Below, in pieces: positions 1 to 13,500 of a stretch of 27,020 nt of DNA. The DNA is from Desulfatirhabdium butyrativorans (GTDB taxonomy: Bacteria; Desulfobacterota; Desulfobacteria; Desulfobacterales; JAIFKL01). The notes under the pieces are model-generated. The model was not told the origin of the DNA and searched no databases. It was given only the letters and a program-made list of their open reading frames with translations. How positions within the stretch are numbered: position 1 is the first letter of the stretch; each line of letters starts with the position of its first letter. The stretch spans positions 1-27,020 of the forward strand of contig DZCT01000003.1 of the NCBI GenBank assembly GCA_022736535.1, read 5' to 3'. A program made the translations under genes and the position numbers.

Positions 1-1580
1 GGAACGCGCATCCACAAAGCCTCAAAGCATGTGACGGTGCCGTTGTAGGGAAAAGGATCAAGCGCGATGTCAATCTGATGATAGACAGCAAGATGTTCTT
101 CAAGAGACGGCGTATGAGGCATCATTATGATCCGCTCGGACGGAACGCCGTTTTTCAGAAACATCTGCATATAGCGGTCCCGCGTGGAGGCATTTGCCAA
201 CTGTCGGCTTTTGAGCAAAAGCCGGGAGCCGGGAATCTGAATGAGAATTTTCGACCATAGTGCTGCTACTTTTTCTGTCACTTTGGTCAGGTTATTAAAC
301 GAGCCGAAAGTGATCTGACCGCTTTTCAAAACAGGCAAATCCTGTATTTCCGGCGCGGTCGGCGGCGGAAAATAGCAGAGAAAGCCGTCGGGCAGACGCA
401 TCAGTTTTTCGCTGGCATACTTGTCCGTCAAGCCTTCAGGATCTGCAACCGCGTCGGTGAGCCGATAGTCAATCGTGTCCAAGCCGGTCGTATCCGGGTA
501 GCCGAGCCATGTCAACTGCACAGGCGCAGGTTTCCGGGCAAACACGAGCAGCCGGTTGTTCGCGGTGTGTCCCGCAAGATCAACAAGGATATCAATACGG
601 TCTTTGCGAATCTGCTCCGCAACAGCGCCGTGGCTCTTTCCCAGCACGCTTTGCCAGCGGTCGGCAAGGTTTCTGATTTGCTCCGTCATGTTGTCCGAAC
701 GCTGCACGTCCGCGTAGCAGAAGATTTCTACCCGTGTTCGGTCATGCGCTCGGAGCAGCGATTCGATCACATAGGCGCAGGAATGTCTCCGAAAATCCGG
801 CGAGACATAGCCCACACGAAGCCGTTTTTCGGGCATCCGGTCGTTAGTATGAGGCTGAATATCCTTTGCTAAAGCCTTTGCATGAATTTCATTCCATTTG
901 CGATGTTCTTCATACAAGTATTCGGGGCTATGCTCCGAATCATATTCTAAAGTCAGCAGCATATTGCTGTGGGCTTTGTCATAGTCCGGCTTGATGTTCA
1001 TCGCATGTTTATAGAAATTCGTAGCAGTCTTCAGATCGCCCTGCTCTTTGAAGACATTCCCCATGTTGTTATAGACTTCGGCGTTATTCGGATCAAGCTC
1101 CGTCATCTTTCGCAAACATGCAATCGCTTCATCTAACCTGCCCTGATCTTTCAGCGCAACGCCCATGTTGTTATAGGCTTCGGCATAGTTCGGCTTAATC
1201 TCCAGCGCCCTGCGGTAAGAGACAATCGCCTCGTTTAACCTGCCCTGATCGTTGAGCAGGTTGCCCATATTGTTGTGCGCTTCTGCATAATCCGGACGGA
1301 TTTCCACAGCTTTGCGATAAGCTGCAATCGCTTCCTGAATTTTGCCCTGATCGTTCAACGCCACGCCCATGTTGTTGTAGAAAATCGCATTTTGAGGATT
1401 TAACCGAACGGCTTTCTGCATCAACTCAACCGCAAGTTCATGTTTGTCGGTCTGGTGCGCGATAAAACCGAGATAATGCAGCGCATCCGCATGATTTGGA
1501 TTTGCTGCAAGAATTTCCTTATAGATTTTCTCGGCTTTCTCCAATCTCCCGTTCTGATGATCTTGAAGCGCTGTGTTCAT
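1..1580 (-). repeat. Module 9: 6 TPRs plus GT41 domain cut by the window edge (residues ~6033-6558)
   Basis: Six TPRs (about 1575-960) with leader pair ending NPNHA/DALHYLGFIAHQ, a cap KAHSNMLLTLEYDSEH, then most of a catalytic domain. Motifs GYVSPDFRRHS, DLAGHTANNRL, WLGYPDTTG and FGSFNNLTK are standard. The last block before the edge reads LDPFPYNGTVTCFEALWMRV, departing from TTT and from WMGV. Whether further modules follow cannot be seen. Confidence 0.87.
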
Positions 1581-4500
1581 TGCCGCGTCCATATTGAAAG
1601 ACGGAGGTGCTGTATTTTGACTTTTGGCTATTGACTCTCGGCTCTCAGGACTTGTTTTTCTATCGTCTGATTTCAATTTTCGGGTTTTAGGATCGCCGCC
1701 CGAACACCATGTAATCCACATTTCCCGATAAGCTGATTCTACATTTTTGGCAAAACCGGCTTCATCGCACAAAGGCGAATTTTCCAGTCTGCCGCGCAGA
1801 GATGCCCGAAGTTCTCTAAGCTTTTGAATATCTCTCGCAAGATGAACCGCTTTGTCAACATAGTCCGACTCGGTTTCTGCGATCAATTCGGGTAGTCCGA
1901 GGTGAGTCAGAATGCTCGTTCCGACTCGTCCGACATGGCGGTTTCCGCGTAAACTCACAAAAGGAATGCCCATCCACAAAGCCTCAAAAGAAGTCGTTGT
2001 GCCGTTGTAGGGAAAGGGATCAAGAGCGATATCCGCCTGACGGTAGGATTCTAAATGCTCTTTCTGGGTCGGCGTGCGGGGCATCATAATAATACGCTCG
2101 GAAGGAATGCCGTTTTTCAAGAACATCTCTATATAAAGCTGACGAGTAGAATCATTCGCCAATTGACGGCTTTTGAGCAGGATACGGGAACCCGGAACCT
2201 GATGCAGAATCTGCGACCACACCGCTACCGTAGCCTCAGTGACTTTGGTAAGATTGTTGAACGAGACAAAAGTTATGTGACCGCTTTTCAGACAAGGCGG
2301 TTCTCCCGCCTCCGGCGTCACATAAAGGGGAGAATAGCAGTGAAAGCCATTCGGAAGCCGCATCAGCGTTTCACTCGCATAGGGGTCAGACTCGCCTTCG
2401 GGGTCGGCAATCGCATCGGTGAAGCGGTAGTCTATGGCGCGCATTCCGGTCGTATCCGGGTATCCGAGCCATGTCACCTGAACCGGCGCAGGCTTTCGGG
2501 CAAATACCAGCAGGCGGTTGTTTGCCGTGTGTCCGGCAAGGTCAACCAGAATGTCTATCTGATCTTTGCGGATTTGCTCTGCTATCGCGGCATCGCTTTT
2601 GCCGAGTGTGTTGTACCATCGGTCGGAAAGTTCTTTTGCCCGCTCAGTCATCTCGTCGGGTTTCTGCACCTCCGAATAACAGAATATCTCCACCTGATTT
2701 CTGTCATGCGAATGCAGGAGCGGTTCGAGAAAATACGCGCAGGAATGTTTCCGAAAATCCGGCGAGACATAGCCGATGCGAAGGCGTCTGTTCGGCATCC
2801 GGTCGTTTGTATGCGCTGAAATCTCATTTGACAAAGGCTTGGCATGGACGTCATCCCAGCGGCGGTGCTGTTCAAAAATAACTTCTGCCGAACTTTCCGA
2901 GCCGTATTGCATGGCAAAGAGCAGATTGCTGTGGGCTTTATAGTATGCCGGTTTCATCTCTATGGCTTTTCTGTAGCATTCTATAGCCTCGTTTAACTTA
3001 CCGAGGTCTTTTATCGCATTCCCCATGTTATTGTAAACCTCGGCGTAGTCCGGGTTGATCTTCAAAGCTTCCTGATAGCAGGCAACCGCTTCTTCCACCC
3101 TTCCCTGATCTTTCAGAATGCCGCCCAGATTGTTGTAGGCTTCAGTGTAAGTCGGCTTGATCGCCAAAGCCTTGCGGCAGCATTCTTCTCCTTCTTCAAG
3201 TCTGCCCAGATCGTAGTAGGTAAGTCCCATGTTGTTGTAGGCTTCGGCATAGTTCGGAATGACTCGTATCGCGTCTTTATAACATTCAATGGTTTCTTCT
3301 AATTTGCCCAGATTCCGCATTGCCGCGCCCATGTTATTGTGGGCTTCAGCGTAGTTCGGGTTGATCTCCAAAGCTTTTCGATAAGCCGCGACAGATTCCT
3401 CGCTTTTGCCCTGTTCATTCAGCGCATTGCCCATGTTGTAGTAGGCTTCGACATTTCTCGGATTGACTCGCAGGGCTTCTTTGTAATATCGAATTGCCTC
3501 ATCTGTTTTTCCATGATTTTTAAAGATGTTGCCCATGTTATTGTAAGTTTCGGGATGATTCGGATTGATTTCCAAAACCTTGCGATAGCACGCGAGACTT
3601 TCCTCTGTTTTGCCCTGCCCGTTTAAGGCGTTCCCCATATTGTAACAGGCTTCAATATACTTGGGGTTTATCTCCATCGCTTTTTTATAACACTGAATTG
3701 CATAGTCAGTTTTATTTTGACTTTTCAAGGCATTGCCCATGTTGTTATAAGCCTCGGCATAGTTCGGATTGATCTCAATGGCTTTTCTGTAACTGGCAAT
3801 ACTTTCCTCAGTTCGGTTCAGATTTTTCAGCGCAACGCCCATATTGTTATAAACTTCGGCGAAATTCGGGCTGATTTCAAGAACTTTACGATAAACAGAA
3901 ACTGCTTCTTCCGACTTGTTCTGAGCCATGAGCGTGTTGCCCATGTTGTAGTACGCGCCGACAAAGTTCGGATCAATCGCTACCGCTTTTTGATAACAGG
4001 CAAGGGCTTCGTCCGATTTCCCCTGATTTTTCAGATTGGCAGCCATATTGTTATAACGAATTGCCTCAGCCGAATTTGAAGCTGTCGGCATTCTATGCGA
4101 AGGCTGGCTGATCTCACGAAAGGCAGACATCGGCGTATGAGAAATGGGGGATGAATGCTCTGAAACCTGCTGGACTGCTATCTCATGTTTGCCCGCGTTC
4201 ACCCATTTCCGCCACATTTCCCGATAAGCTGTTTCCACAGCACGGGCAAACGCTTTGCCGTCGCACAATGAGGAATTGAGCATAAACTGCCGCATGGAGG
4301 AACGAAGTCCGGCAAGCTGAATCGGATTTCCCGCGAGCTGAACCGCTCTGGCAATATAAGCTTCTTCAGTCTCGGTAATCAGTTCCTTCATGCCGATCTG
4401 CGTCAGAATGCTTGCGCCGACACGCTCCACATGACGTTTTCCGCACAGCGTCACAACCGGAACGCCCATCCACAAGGCTTCGCAGGTTGTTGTTGTACCG

Positions 4501-7500
4501 TTGTAGGGGAAGGAGTCAAGCGCAATATCTATCTTATCATACAAAGCTAAATGTCCTTCTTTGGAAGGAATACGGGCAAACATCGCAATCCGCTCTTTCG
4601 GAATACCGTTTGCCGAAAACATCTCATAGTAATATCCCCGCGTCGTTGCATCTGCCAACTGCCTGTTTTTAAGCAGCATTCGAGAACGAGGAACGCGATG
4701 CAGAATCTGCGCCCAGACCTTGACAACTTCCTCCGTTACTTTTGTCAGATTATTAAAGGAACCGAAAGTGATCTGATTGATTTTCTTAGACGGCAGCGAT
4801 CCCACTGCCGGCGCGGTGGCAGGCGGCGTGTAGCAAAGAAAGCCTTTGGGCAGCCGCAGCAATGTCTCAGTGAAATACTGCTCTGTTCTGCCTTCAGGAT
4901 CGGCAATTGCATCGGTGAAACGGTAGTCCATGACGCTCATGCCGCTGGTGTCCGGGTATCCGAGCCATGTCACCTGTACGGGCGCAGGCTTGCGGGCAAA
5001 GACAAGCAGCCGGTTGTTCGCGGTGTGTCCGGCAAGATCAACCAGAATATCAATGCTATCTTCCCTGATTTGTCTCGCGATTTCCGCCTCGTTTTTTCCT
5101 ACGGTGTCATACCAATGATCGGAAAGCGATTTAAGCTGCACCGTCGCCTGATCGGGCTTGTCAACTTCAGCATAACAAAAGACTTCTACCTTCTGTTTGT
5201 CATGCTCCCGGAGCAGCGATTCTAAAAAGTAGGCGCAGGAATGTACCCGGAAATCAGGAGAGACATAGCCCACACGAAGCCGTCTTTCAAGGTTTCTGTC
5301 ATTAGAATGTGTCAAAATTTCAGCAGCCAAGGGTTTAGCATGGTTTTGATCCCAGAGACAGTGCTGTTCAAAAATATACTCAGGGCGATGCGTTGAGCGA
5401 TACTGAAAGGAAAAGAGCAGATTGCTGTGCGCCTGATGGTAGTCCGGCTTGATTTCCATCGCTTTTCGATAGTATTCCGAAGCTTCATTCAATTTGCCCT
5501 GATCTTTGAAAGCATTTGCCATGTTGTTACAGGCTTCAAAATTCTTGGGATTCAAACTCAGTGCTTTGTGATACGCATCAACGGCTTCCTGTGTTCTGCC
5601 CTGGTTGTTCAGGGCATTGCCCATATTATAGTAGGTATCCGCATAGTCCGGCTTGATCTCCGCCGCTCTCCGGTAGCACGCAATCGCTTCATCTATCTTA
5701 TCCTGTTTATGCAGGGAATTTCCCAAGTTATTATGCGCCTCAGCATAGTCCGGTTTGAGTTCCAATGACTTATGATAGCACTCAATGGATTCCCCGATTT
5801 TGCCCTGATTATAGAACATCAGTCCCATATTGTTATAGACTTCGGCATAGTTCGGATTCAGTTCCAATGCCTTTTTATAACATAGAACGGCTTCGTCCGA
5901 GTTGCCTTTTTCATTCAGGGCATTACCCAAATTGTTATACACATCGGCGTAACTCGGATTCAGTTCTAACACCTTGCGATAAGCTGCGATCATCTCATCT
6001 GCTTCGCCGCAGCCCAACAGTGCATTTCCGAGATTGTAGTAAGCTTCGACATAGTTTGAATTGAGTTCTGCGGCTTTGCGATAACTTTCAATCGCCTCTT
6101 TTTTTCTTCCCAGATGATTCAATGCCGCGCCGATGTTATTGCGGTAAATCGCATTTTGCGGATCAATTTCTATGGCTTTGCCGATCAGATTCACAGCCTC
6201 GGCGTTTTTGCCGGTCTGGTGGGCAATGATACCAAGATAATGTAAAGCCTCAGCGTTCATAGGTTCGGCTTCGATGACTCTTCTATAAACTTCTTCAGCC
6301 TTATCAATCTCTCCGGCTTTATGAAGCTGAATCGCCGTCTGTAAAGGAATCGGAGATTCTTTATCCTGAGTAGTTTTTCGAGCGCCGAGAGAAATCTGGT
6401 TCGCAATTTCTGATTTCAGATTCCGCCCCGAACACCAAGCTGTCCACATTTCCCGATATGCGGCTTCAACAGATTTGGCGAAAAGCATCGGATTGCACAA
6501 AGGCGAATTCAGCATCCGCTGTCGGATTGAGGCTCGAAGCATTTTGAGATGTTCAATATTTCCGGCTAATTTAACTGCATTGCTGATGTAGTCAGATTCA
6601 GTTTCCGCGATACATTCTATCAGTCCGATTCGGGTCAGAATGCTTGCGGTAACACGTGAGACATGGCGTTTTCCGCAGAGTGTCATCACAGGAACGCCCA
6701 TCCACAAGGCTTCGCATGAAGTAGTTGTACCGTTGTAAGGAAAAGGATCAAGTCCGATGTCAACCTGATGATACACGGCAAGATGTTCCGCCTGGGAGGG
6801 CGTGCGGGGAATCATCGTAACGCGTTCAGGCGGAATCCCGTTCTTTGAGAATAAGCCATAGTACCGCTGCCGCGTAGATTCGTCAATGAGTTGTCGGCTC
6901 TTGAGCAGCAGACGTGAACCGGAAACGCTTAGTAAAATACGGGACCAGGCAACAATGACTTCTTCGTTTATTTTTGTCAGATTGTTGAATGAGCCGAAAG
7001 TAATGTGACTGTTTTTCAGAAAAGGCAGTTCTGAGACTTCCGGAGTCTGGAACAACGGCGAATAACAGAGAAAACCGTTGGGCAGCCGCATCAGCGTTTC
7101 GGTAAAGTGCTTGTCCGACATGCCTTCAGGGTCGGCAACCGAGTCAGTGAGGCGGTAGTCTATGGTAGTCATTCCTGTGGTGTCGGGATAGCCCAGCCAG
7201 CTTATCTGAATCGGCGCGGGCTTGCGGGCAAAAACTAACAGCCGGTTGTTCGCGGTGTGTCCGGCAAGATCAAGGAGTATATCAATACGGTCGTTGCAGA
7301 TTTGCGCCGCTATTTCCTCATCGCTTTTTCCGATGGTGTCGTACCAGTGATCGGAAAGCTGGCGGAACCTTGCGGTGACAGGATCGGCATTCTGTACTTC
7401 CGCGTAACAGAAAATTTCTACCTGACTTTTATCATGCGCTCTGAACAGCGGTTCGAGAAAGTAGGCGCACGAGTGACCGCGAAAATCCGGCGAAAAATAG

Positions 7501-10500
7501 CCCACACGAAGACGCTTTTCAGGTATGCGTTCATTGACATGATCTTTAATCGCCGAAGCCAAGGGCGCGGCGTGTTTTGCATTCCATAAGAGATGCTGTT
7601 CAAAGAGCCATTCCGGCGAATGCCCGGAACCGTACTGCAAGGTAAACAAAAGATTGCTGTGCGCCTGATTGTAGTCCGGCTTCATCTCCACTGCTTTTGT
7701 GTAGTATTCCGCCGCTTCCCGCAGCCTGCCCTGATCGTTCATGGCATAGCCCATGTTGTTATGGGCTTCTGCGTAGTTTTCCTTATGCAGCATGGCTTTG
7801 CTGTAACAGTCAATGGCTTCTCCGGCTCTGCCCTGATTGTTCATTGCAATACCGAGGTTGTTGTAGGCTTCGGCGTGCTTGGGATTAATTTCAATCGCCT
7901 TTTGGTAGCATTCAACGGATTCCTCCGACTTGCCCATAAACTTATAGACAACGCCCATGTTGTTATAAGCTTCGGCATAGTTGGGGTTGATTTTGACTGC
8001 CTTTTTATAGTAGTCAACCGATTCATCCAATCGGTTCAGTATTTTCACCGCTCCGCCCATGTTGTAATAGGCTTCGGCGTAGTTCGGATTGATTTCAATC
8101 GCCTTTTGGTAAGCGGCGAGCGATTCTTCTATCCTGCCGCCGGTTTTCAGCGCATTTCCCATGTTGTTGTAAGCTTCGGCATAGTTCGGATTGATTTCAA
8201 CCGAGCGTTTATAACACGCGACGGCTTCATCTGTCTTACCCAGGTGCTTGAGCGCATTTCCCAAATTGCTGTAAGCTTCAGGATAGTTCGGATTGATTTC
8301 AATCGCTTTTTTGTATGAGACAATTGCCTCATCCACCCTTCCGCAGTTTTTGAGCGCTGCGCCGATATTACTGTGGTAGAGCGGATTTTGCGGATTTATC
8401 TGAATGGCTCTGCTGATAAGCGATACCGCTTCATCATTTTTGCCGGTCTGATGAGCTATCACGCCGAGCAGATGCAGAGCGTCCGGCTGGTTTGGATCAA
8501 CTTGGAGGACTTTATTATAGACTTCTTTTGCCTTATCAAATTCCCCTGCCTGATGAAGCTGAACACCTTGATTCAATTCTTTTTCAATATTGACTTGGAA
8601 ATTGGGAATCCGCGTTTCTAATTTGAGTTTTCCATTTTTTGAATTGAATTTCCGCCACATTTCGCGATAAGCGGCTTCAACGGATTGTGCAAAAGCTGAG
8701 GTATTGCACAGGGGAGACATCTGCATCTGACCACGCAGCGATGCCCGAAGAACGACAAGTCGTCCCGCGTCAGCGGCGAGTTTGACCGCTTTGGCAATGT
8801 AGTCTGACTCAGTATCAGCGATCAGGTCTGTAAGCCCGATTCGGGTGAGAAGACTCGCGCCGACACGAGAGACATGGCGGTCTCCGCGCAGCGTCACCAC
8901 CGGAACGCCCATCCACAAAGCCTCGCAAGTCGTTGTCGCGCCGTTATACGGGAAAGGATCAAGTCCTATGTCTATCTGATGATATGAGGCAAGATGTTCG
9001 TCTCTGGACGGAAAGCGGGGCATGAGCCGGATTCGCTCAGGAGTAATGCCGTATTTTCCGAACAGTTCAAGATAGCGCTGCCGTGTTGACTCATCTGCCA
9101 ACTGGCGGCTTTTGAGTAAAATCCGGGAGCGGGGAACCTGCTGTAAAATTTGCGACCATACAGATACCGTATGCTCAGTGATTTTACTCAGGTTGTTAAA
9201 TGATCCGAATGTCGGATGATGCGTTTTCAGCATGGGCAGTTCGGCGATTTCAGGACACTGATAAAGAGGCGAATAGCACAGAAAGCCGTCAGACAGACGT
9301 ACTAATTTTTCACGGACATAGTTTTCCGACATGCCTTCGGGATCCGCAACCGCATCGGTAAAGCGATAATCCATGACCGCCATGCCGGTCGTATCAGGGT
9401 ATCCGAGCCATGTCACCTGTATGGGTGCAGGTTTTCGGGCAAACACAAGGAGACGATTCTTTGCGAAATGTCCGGCAAGGTCCACCAAAATGTCAATTTT
9501 ATCTCTGCGGATTTGCGCCGCAACTTCTGCTGAAGTCTTGCCCACCGTGCTGTACCAATGGTCGGAAAGTCGGCGTATCTGTTCGGTAACATCATCCGGC
9601 ATAAGCACTTCCGCGTAGCAGAAAATTTCTACCAGCGTTCTGTCATGCCCTCTGAACAGCGGTTCTATGAAATAGGCGCATGAATGACGAGAGAAGTCGG
9701 GAGAGACATAACCGATGCGGAGCCGTCTTTCCGTGTTCGGATCATTGTCAAAAGGGAGAATCTCTTTTTCTAAGGGCTTGGCGTGAATTTCATCCCATTT
9801 GCAATGCAGCGCATATAACTCATCACGAGGCATGGGCGGTGAGTAATAGTGTAAGATATTCAGGAAATTGCTGTGCGCTTTTGCATAGCTCGGTCGAATT
9901 TCTATGGCTTTTTTATAACAGGCGATTGCCTCATCTAAAAGTCCCGGCTCTTTCAGTGCATTTCCCATGTTGTTATAGGCTTCGGGAAAATTCGGATTGA
10001 TCTCCAGGGCTTTTCGATAGCAGACAAGAGATTCTTCAATTTTTCCCTGATCTTGCAGCGCGATTCCCAGATTGTTGTAGGCAATGGCATATTCCGGCTT
10101 CAGTTCTACGGCTTTTCTGTACGCGGCAATTGCCTCATCAATTCTGCCCTGCTCTTTCCGTACATTTCCGATTTCATTATAAATTTCTGGAAAATTCGGA
10201 TTAATTTCCAAAGCTTTCCGATAACACGCGGCGGCTTCATCGAATTTTCCCTGATCTTTCAGTACCACGCCCATGTTATGGTAGGATTCGAGAAAGTCGG
10301 ATTTTATCTCCACAGCCTTTTTGTAGTAGGCAATTGCCTCATCTAAGCTGCCTTTTTCCTTGCAGGCGTTGCCCATGTTGTTGTAGTATATCTCACTTTG
10401 CGGTCTGATGCGGATGGCTTTGCCAATGAGATTTACGGCTCGGTCGTAATCTCCGTGCTGAGAAGCAATAACGCCGAGCAAATGCAGGGCGTCCGCATGA

Positions 10501-13500
10501 TTCGGTTCTAAGGATAGGATTTTCTGATAAAGCTTTTCGGCTTTGTCAAATTCTCCGCTCTGATGATGTTGCACAGCTTCTTTTAACGCCGCTTCAATAT
10601 TGAATTGGAAATTGCCTTGGAAATTCCTAGTCACCGCAGAAATACCCATGTCTGAGTTAAACTTTGCGGCTTCTAATTTGAGATTTCCGCGTTCACACCA
10701 ATTTGTCCACATCTTCCGATAGACAGATTCAACTGCACGCGCAAAACCTTCGGCGTCGCATAAAGGAGACTGCTGTATTTTGTCTCGCAGAGAAGCGCGA
10801 AGTTCAGTAAGCTGATGCCTGTTTCCGGCAAGATAAATCGCTTTTGAGATATAGTCATTCTCGTTTGCCGAAATAAACTCTGTCAATCCCAAGCGTGTCA
10901 GAATACTCGCTCCGACACGCGCCACATGCCGATTTCCGCATAAAACAATGACCGGAACGCCCATCCACAAAGCTTCAAATGTAGTTGTGGTTCCGTTGTA
11001 CGGAAAAGGATCGAGACCAACATCTATCCGATTATAAAGCGAAAGATGTTCTTCACGAGACATAACGCGGGGCGATATGATGACTCGCTCGGAAGCAATG
11101 CCGTTTTCCGAGAACAGATTAAGATAACGAGACAAAGTTGAGTGATCCGATGCCTGTCTGCTTTTGAGGAAAAGGCGGGAACGCGGCGTTTGCTGCAAAA
11201 TTTTCGCCCATAGTGTGACGACTTTTTCGCTCACTTTACTCAGGTTGTTGAAAGAGCCGAAGGTAATATAACCGGCTTTCAAGAACGGCGGTTCCGCTGT
11301 CGGCGGCGCATCGTAAATCGGAGAATAGCAATGAAAGCCCTTTGGCAGACGTACAAGGGTTTCACTGGCGTATCTGTCCGCATCGCCTTCAGGGTCGGCA
11401 ACGGTGTCAGTCAAACGGTAGTCTATCGCCTCCAAACCTGTAGTATCAGGATAGCCGAGCCATGTTACCTGTATCGGCGCAGGTTTGCAGGCAAAAACTA
11501 AGAGGCGATTGTTCTCGGTATGTCCGGCAAGGTCAACGAGAATATCAATGCCGTCATTGCGGATTTGCGCTACGAGCGCATCGTGCCGTTTGCCGACAGT
11601 GCTGTACCAACGGTCCGAAAGCTGTCTGATGCGTTCCGTGATATCATCGGGTCGTTGTACTTCCGAATAACAGAATATCTCTACCTGTGTTCTGTCATGG
11701 GCTTTGAGCAAAGGCTCTAAAAAATAAGCGCAGGAATGCCTCCGAAAGTCAGGGGAGACATATCCGATCCGAAGCCGTTTTACGGGGTTCCGCTCATTGG
11801 TATGAGGCAGAATCTCTTTTATCATGGCTTTTGCATGAGCTTTGTCCCATTCGCGGTGCTGCTCAAACATCCATTCAGGCGAGTAATCGGGACTGTGTTG
11901 TAGAGTAAAAAGCATGTTGCTGTGCGCCTGATGGTACGAAGGCTTGATAGCTAAGGCTTTTTTGTAGCATTCAACCGCCTCTTTTACTTTACCCTGATCG
12001 TTCAGCGCAACGCCCATATTGCTGAAAGCTTCGGCAAAATTCGGTTTGATTTCTACTGCTTTGTGATAGTACGAGATGGCTTCTTCAGCTTTGGAAAGGT
12101 CTCTGAACGCGTTCCCCATGTTGTTATAGACTTCGGCAAAATTCGGATTTATTTCTATGGCTTTTCGATACGCAGCCAATGCCTCATCCATTCTGCCTTG
12201 AGCCTTCAGAACATTTCCCATGCTGATATATGCGTCGGCGTAGTTCGGATTGATCTCCAATGCCTTCCGATAAAACGTCATTGCTTCGTCAAATCTGCCC
12301 TGTCCTTTCAGCACAAGACCGATATGATTGTAGGCTTCCGCATAATTCGGATGAATGCTCAAAAGCTTTTGGTAGTATGAAACAGCTTCATCTGTCTTGC
12401 CCTGATCGTTCAGCGCCATTCCCATGTTGATGTAGGCTTCATCATAGTTCGGATTGAATGCGATGGCTTTTGTGTAGCAGTCAATCGCCTCGTCTAACTT
12501 TCCCTTCTCTTTCAGCGTAACGCCCAAATTATTGTAATACGTTCCGTTTTGAGGGCTTATCTGAATCGCCTTCTGAATGAGTTCTATCGCTGCCTCGTGT
12601 TTTCCTCTCTGATGAGAAACAACGCCGAATAAATGTAAGGCATCCGGCTGATTCGGGTGTTGTTCGAGAACTTTTTGATAGAGTTTTTCGGCTTCGTCAA
12701 GTTGTCCGACTTTATGATGTTCCACAGCAGTGCGAAGCAGATGCTCAATATTAAGCGGTGCAGAAACCTTGACAGCCGGAGATTCTTTAACTTCGGCAAC
12801 CGAGATCGGCTCAATCGCCGGAATTTTGACTTCAGAAACCGGAGTCGGTGTCTGAAAACCCGGAACCTCGAAAAGCCGCACATTAAATTCAGGAACGGGC
12901 GGCAATTCAGGCTTCGGAGTCTCGAATGTCTCATTCGGAACTTTAAACTCGAAACTCAGAACTTTAAACTCGGAAACCGGCGGTAGTTCGGGCTTCGGCT
13001 CAAGCTGCGGAACACTGAACTCAAAATTCGGAACTTTAAACTCAGTAACCGGCTGAGGAATATCTAATATCTCATTCGGAACTTTAAACTCAAAACTCGG
13101 AACTTTAAACTCAGGAGCAGGCTGCGGTTCAGGCTTCGGAGTCTCGAATATCTCATTCGGAACTTTAAACTCGGAAACCGGCGGTAGTTCGGGCTTCGGC
13201 TCAGGCTGCGGAACACTGAACTCAAAACTCGGAACTTTAAACTCAGTAACCGGCTGAGGAATATCTAATATCTCATTCGGAACTTTAAACTCAAAACTCG
13301 GAAACTTAATTTCGGCAACTTCAAGTTTCGCCCCGCACCACTTCTTCCACATCTCGCGATACGCAGCTTCAATTGACTCTGCAAACACTTTAGCATTACA
13401 CAAAGAAGAACCCATCATACGCTGACGTAGCGTGCCTCGAAGTCCTCTAAGCTGTTCCAAATCTCCGGCAAGCCAAATCGCCCGATCAATGTAGTTCTCT

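Noticed and set aside
2055..2819. A 254-codon plus-strand frame (similar frames at 4551-5225 and 7257-7589)
   Set aside because: These recur opposite the same part of each GT41 domain and are antisense to conserved catalytic sequence, so codon bias rather than a gene keeps them open.
960..4080. Regular short repeats spaced about 102 nt apart, superficially CRISPR-like
   Set aside because: The period is 34 codons, the repeats are degenerate, and they translate in frame to TPR motifs; there are no unique spacers or cas genes.
7593..8318. A 241-codon plus-strand frame with hydrophobic VVIGFGVVRIDFN repeats, resembling a membrane repeat protein
   Set aside because: It is an antisense shadow of module 6 TPRs; similar frames appear opposite several TPR arrays.
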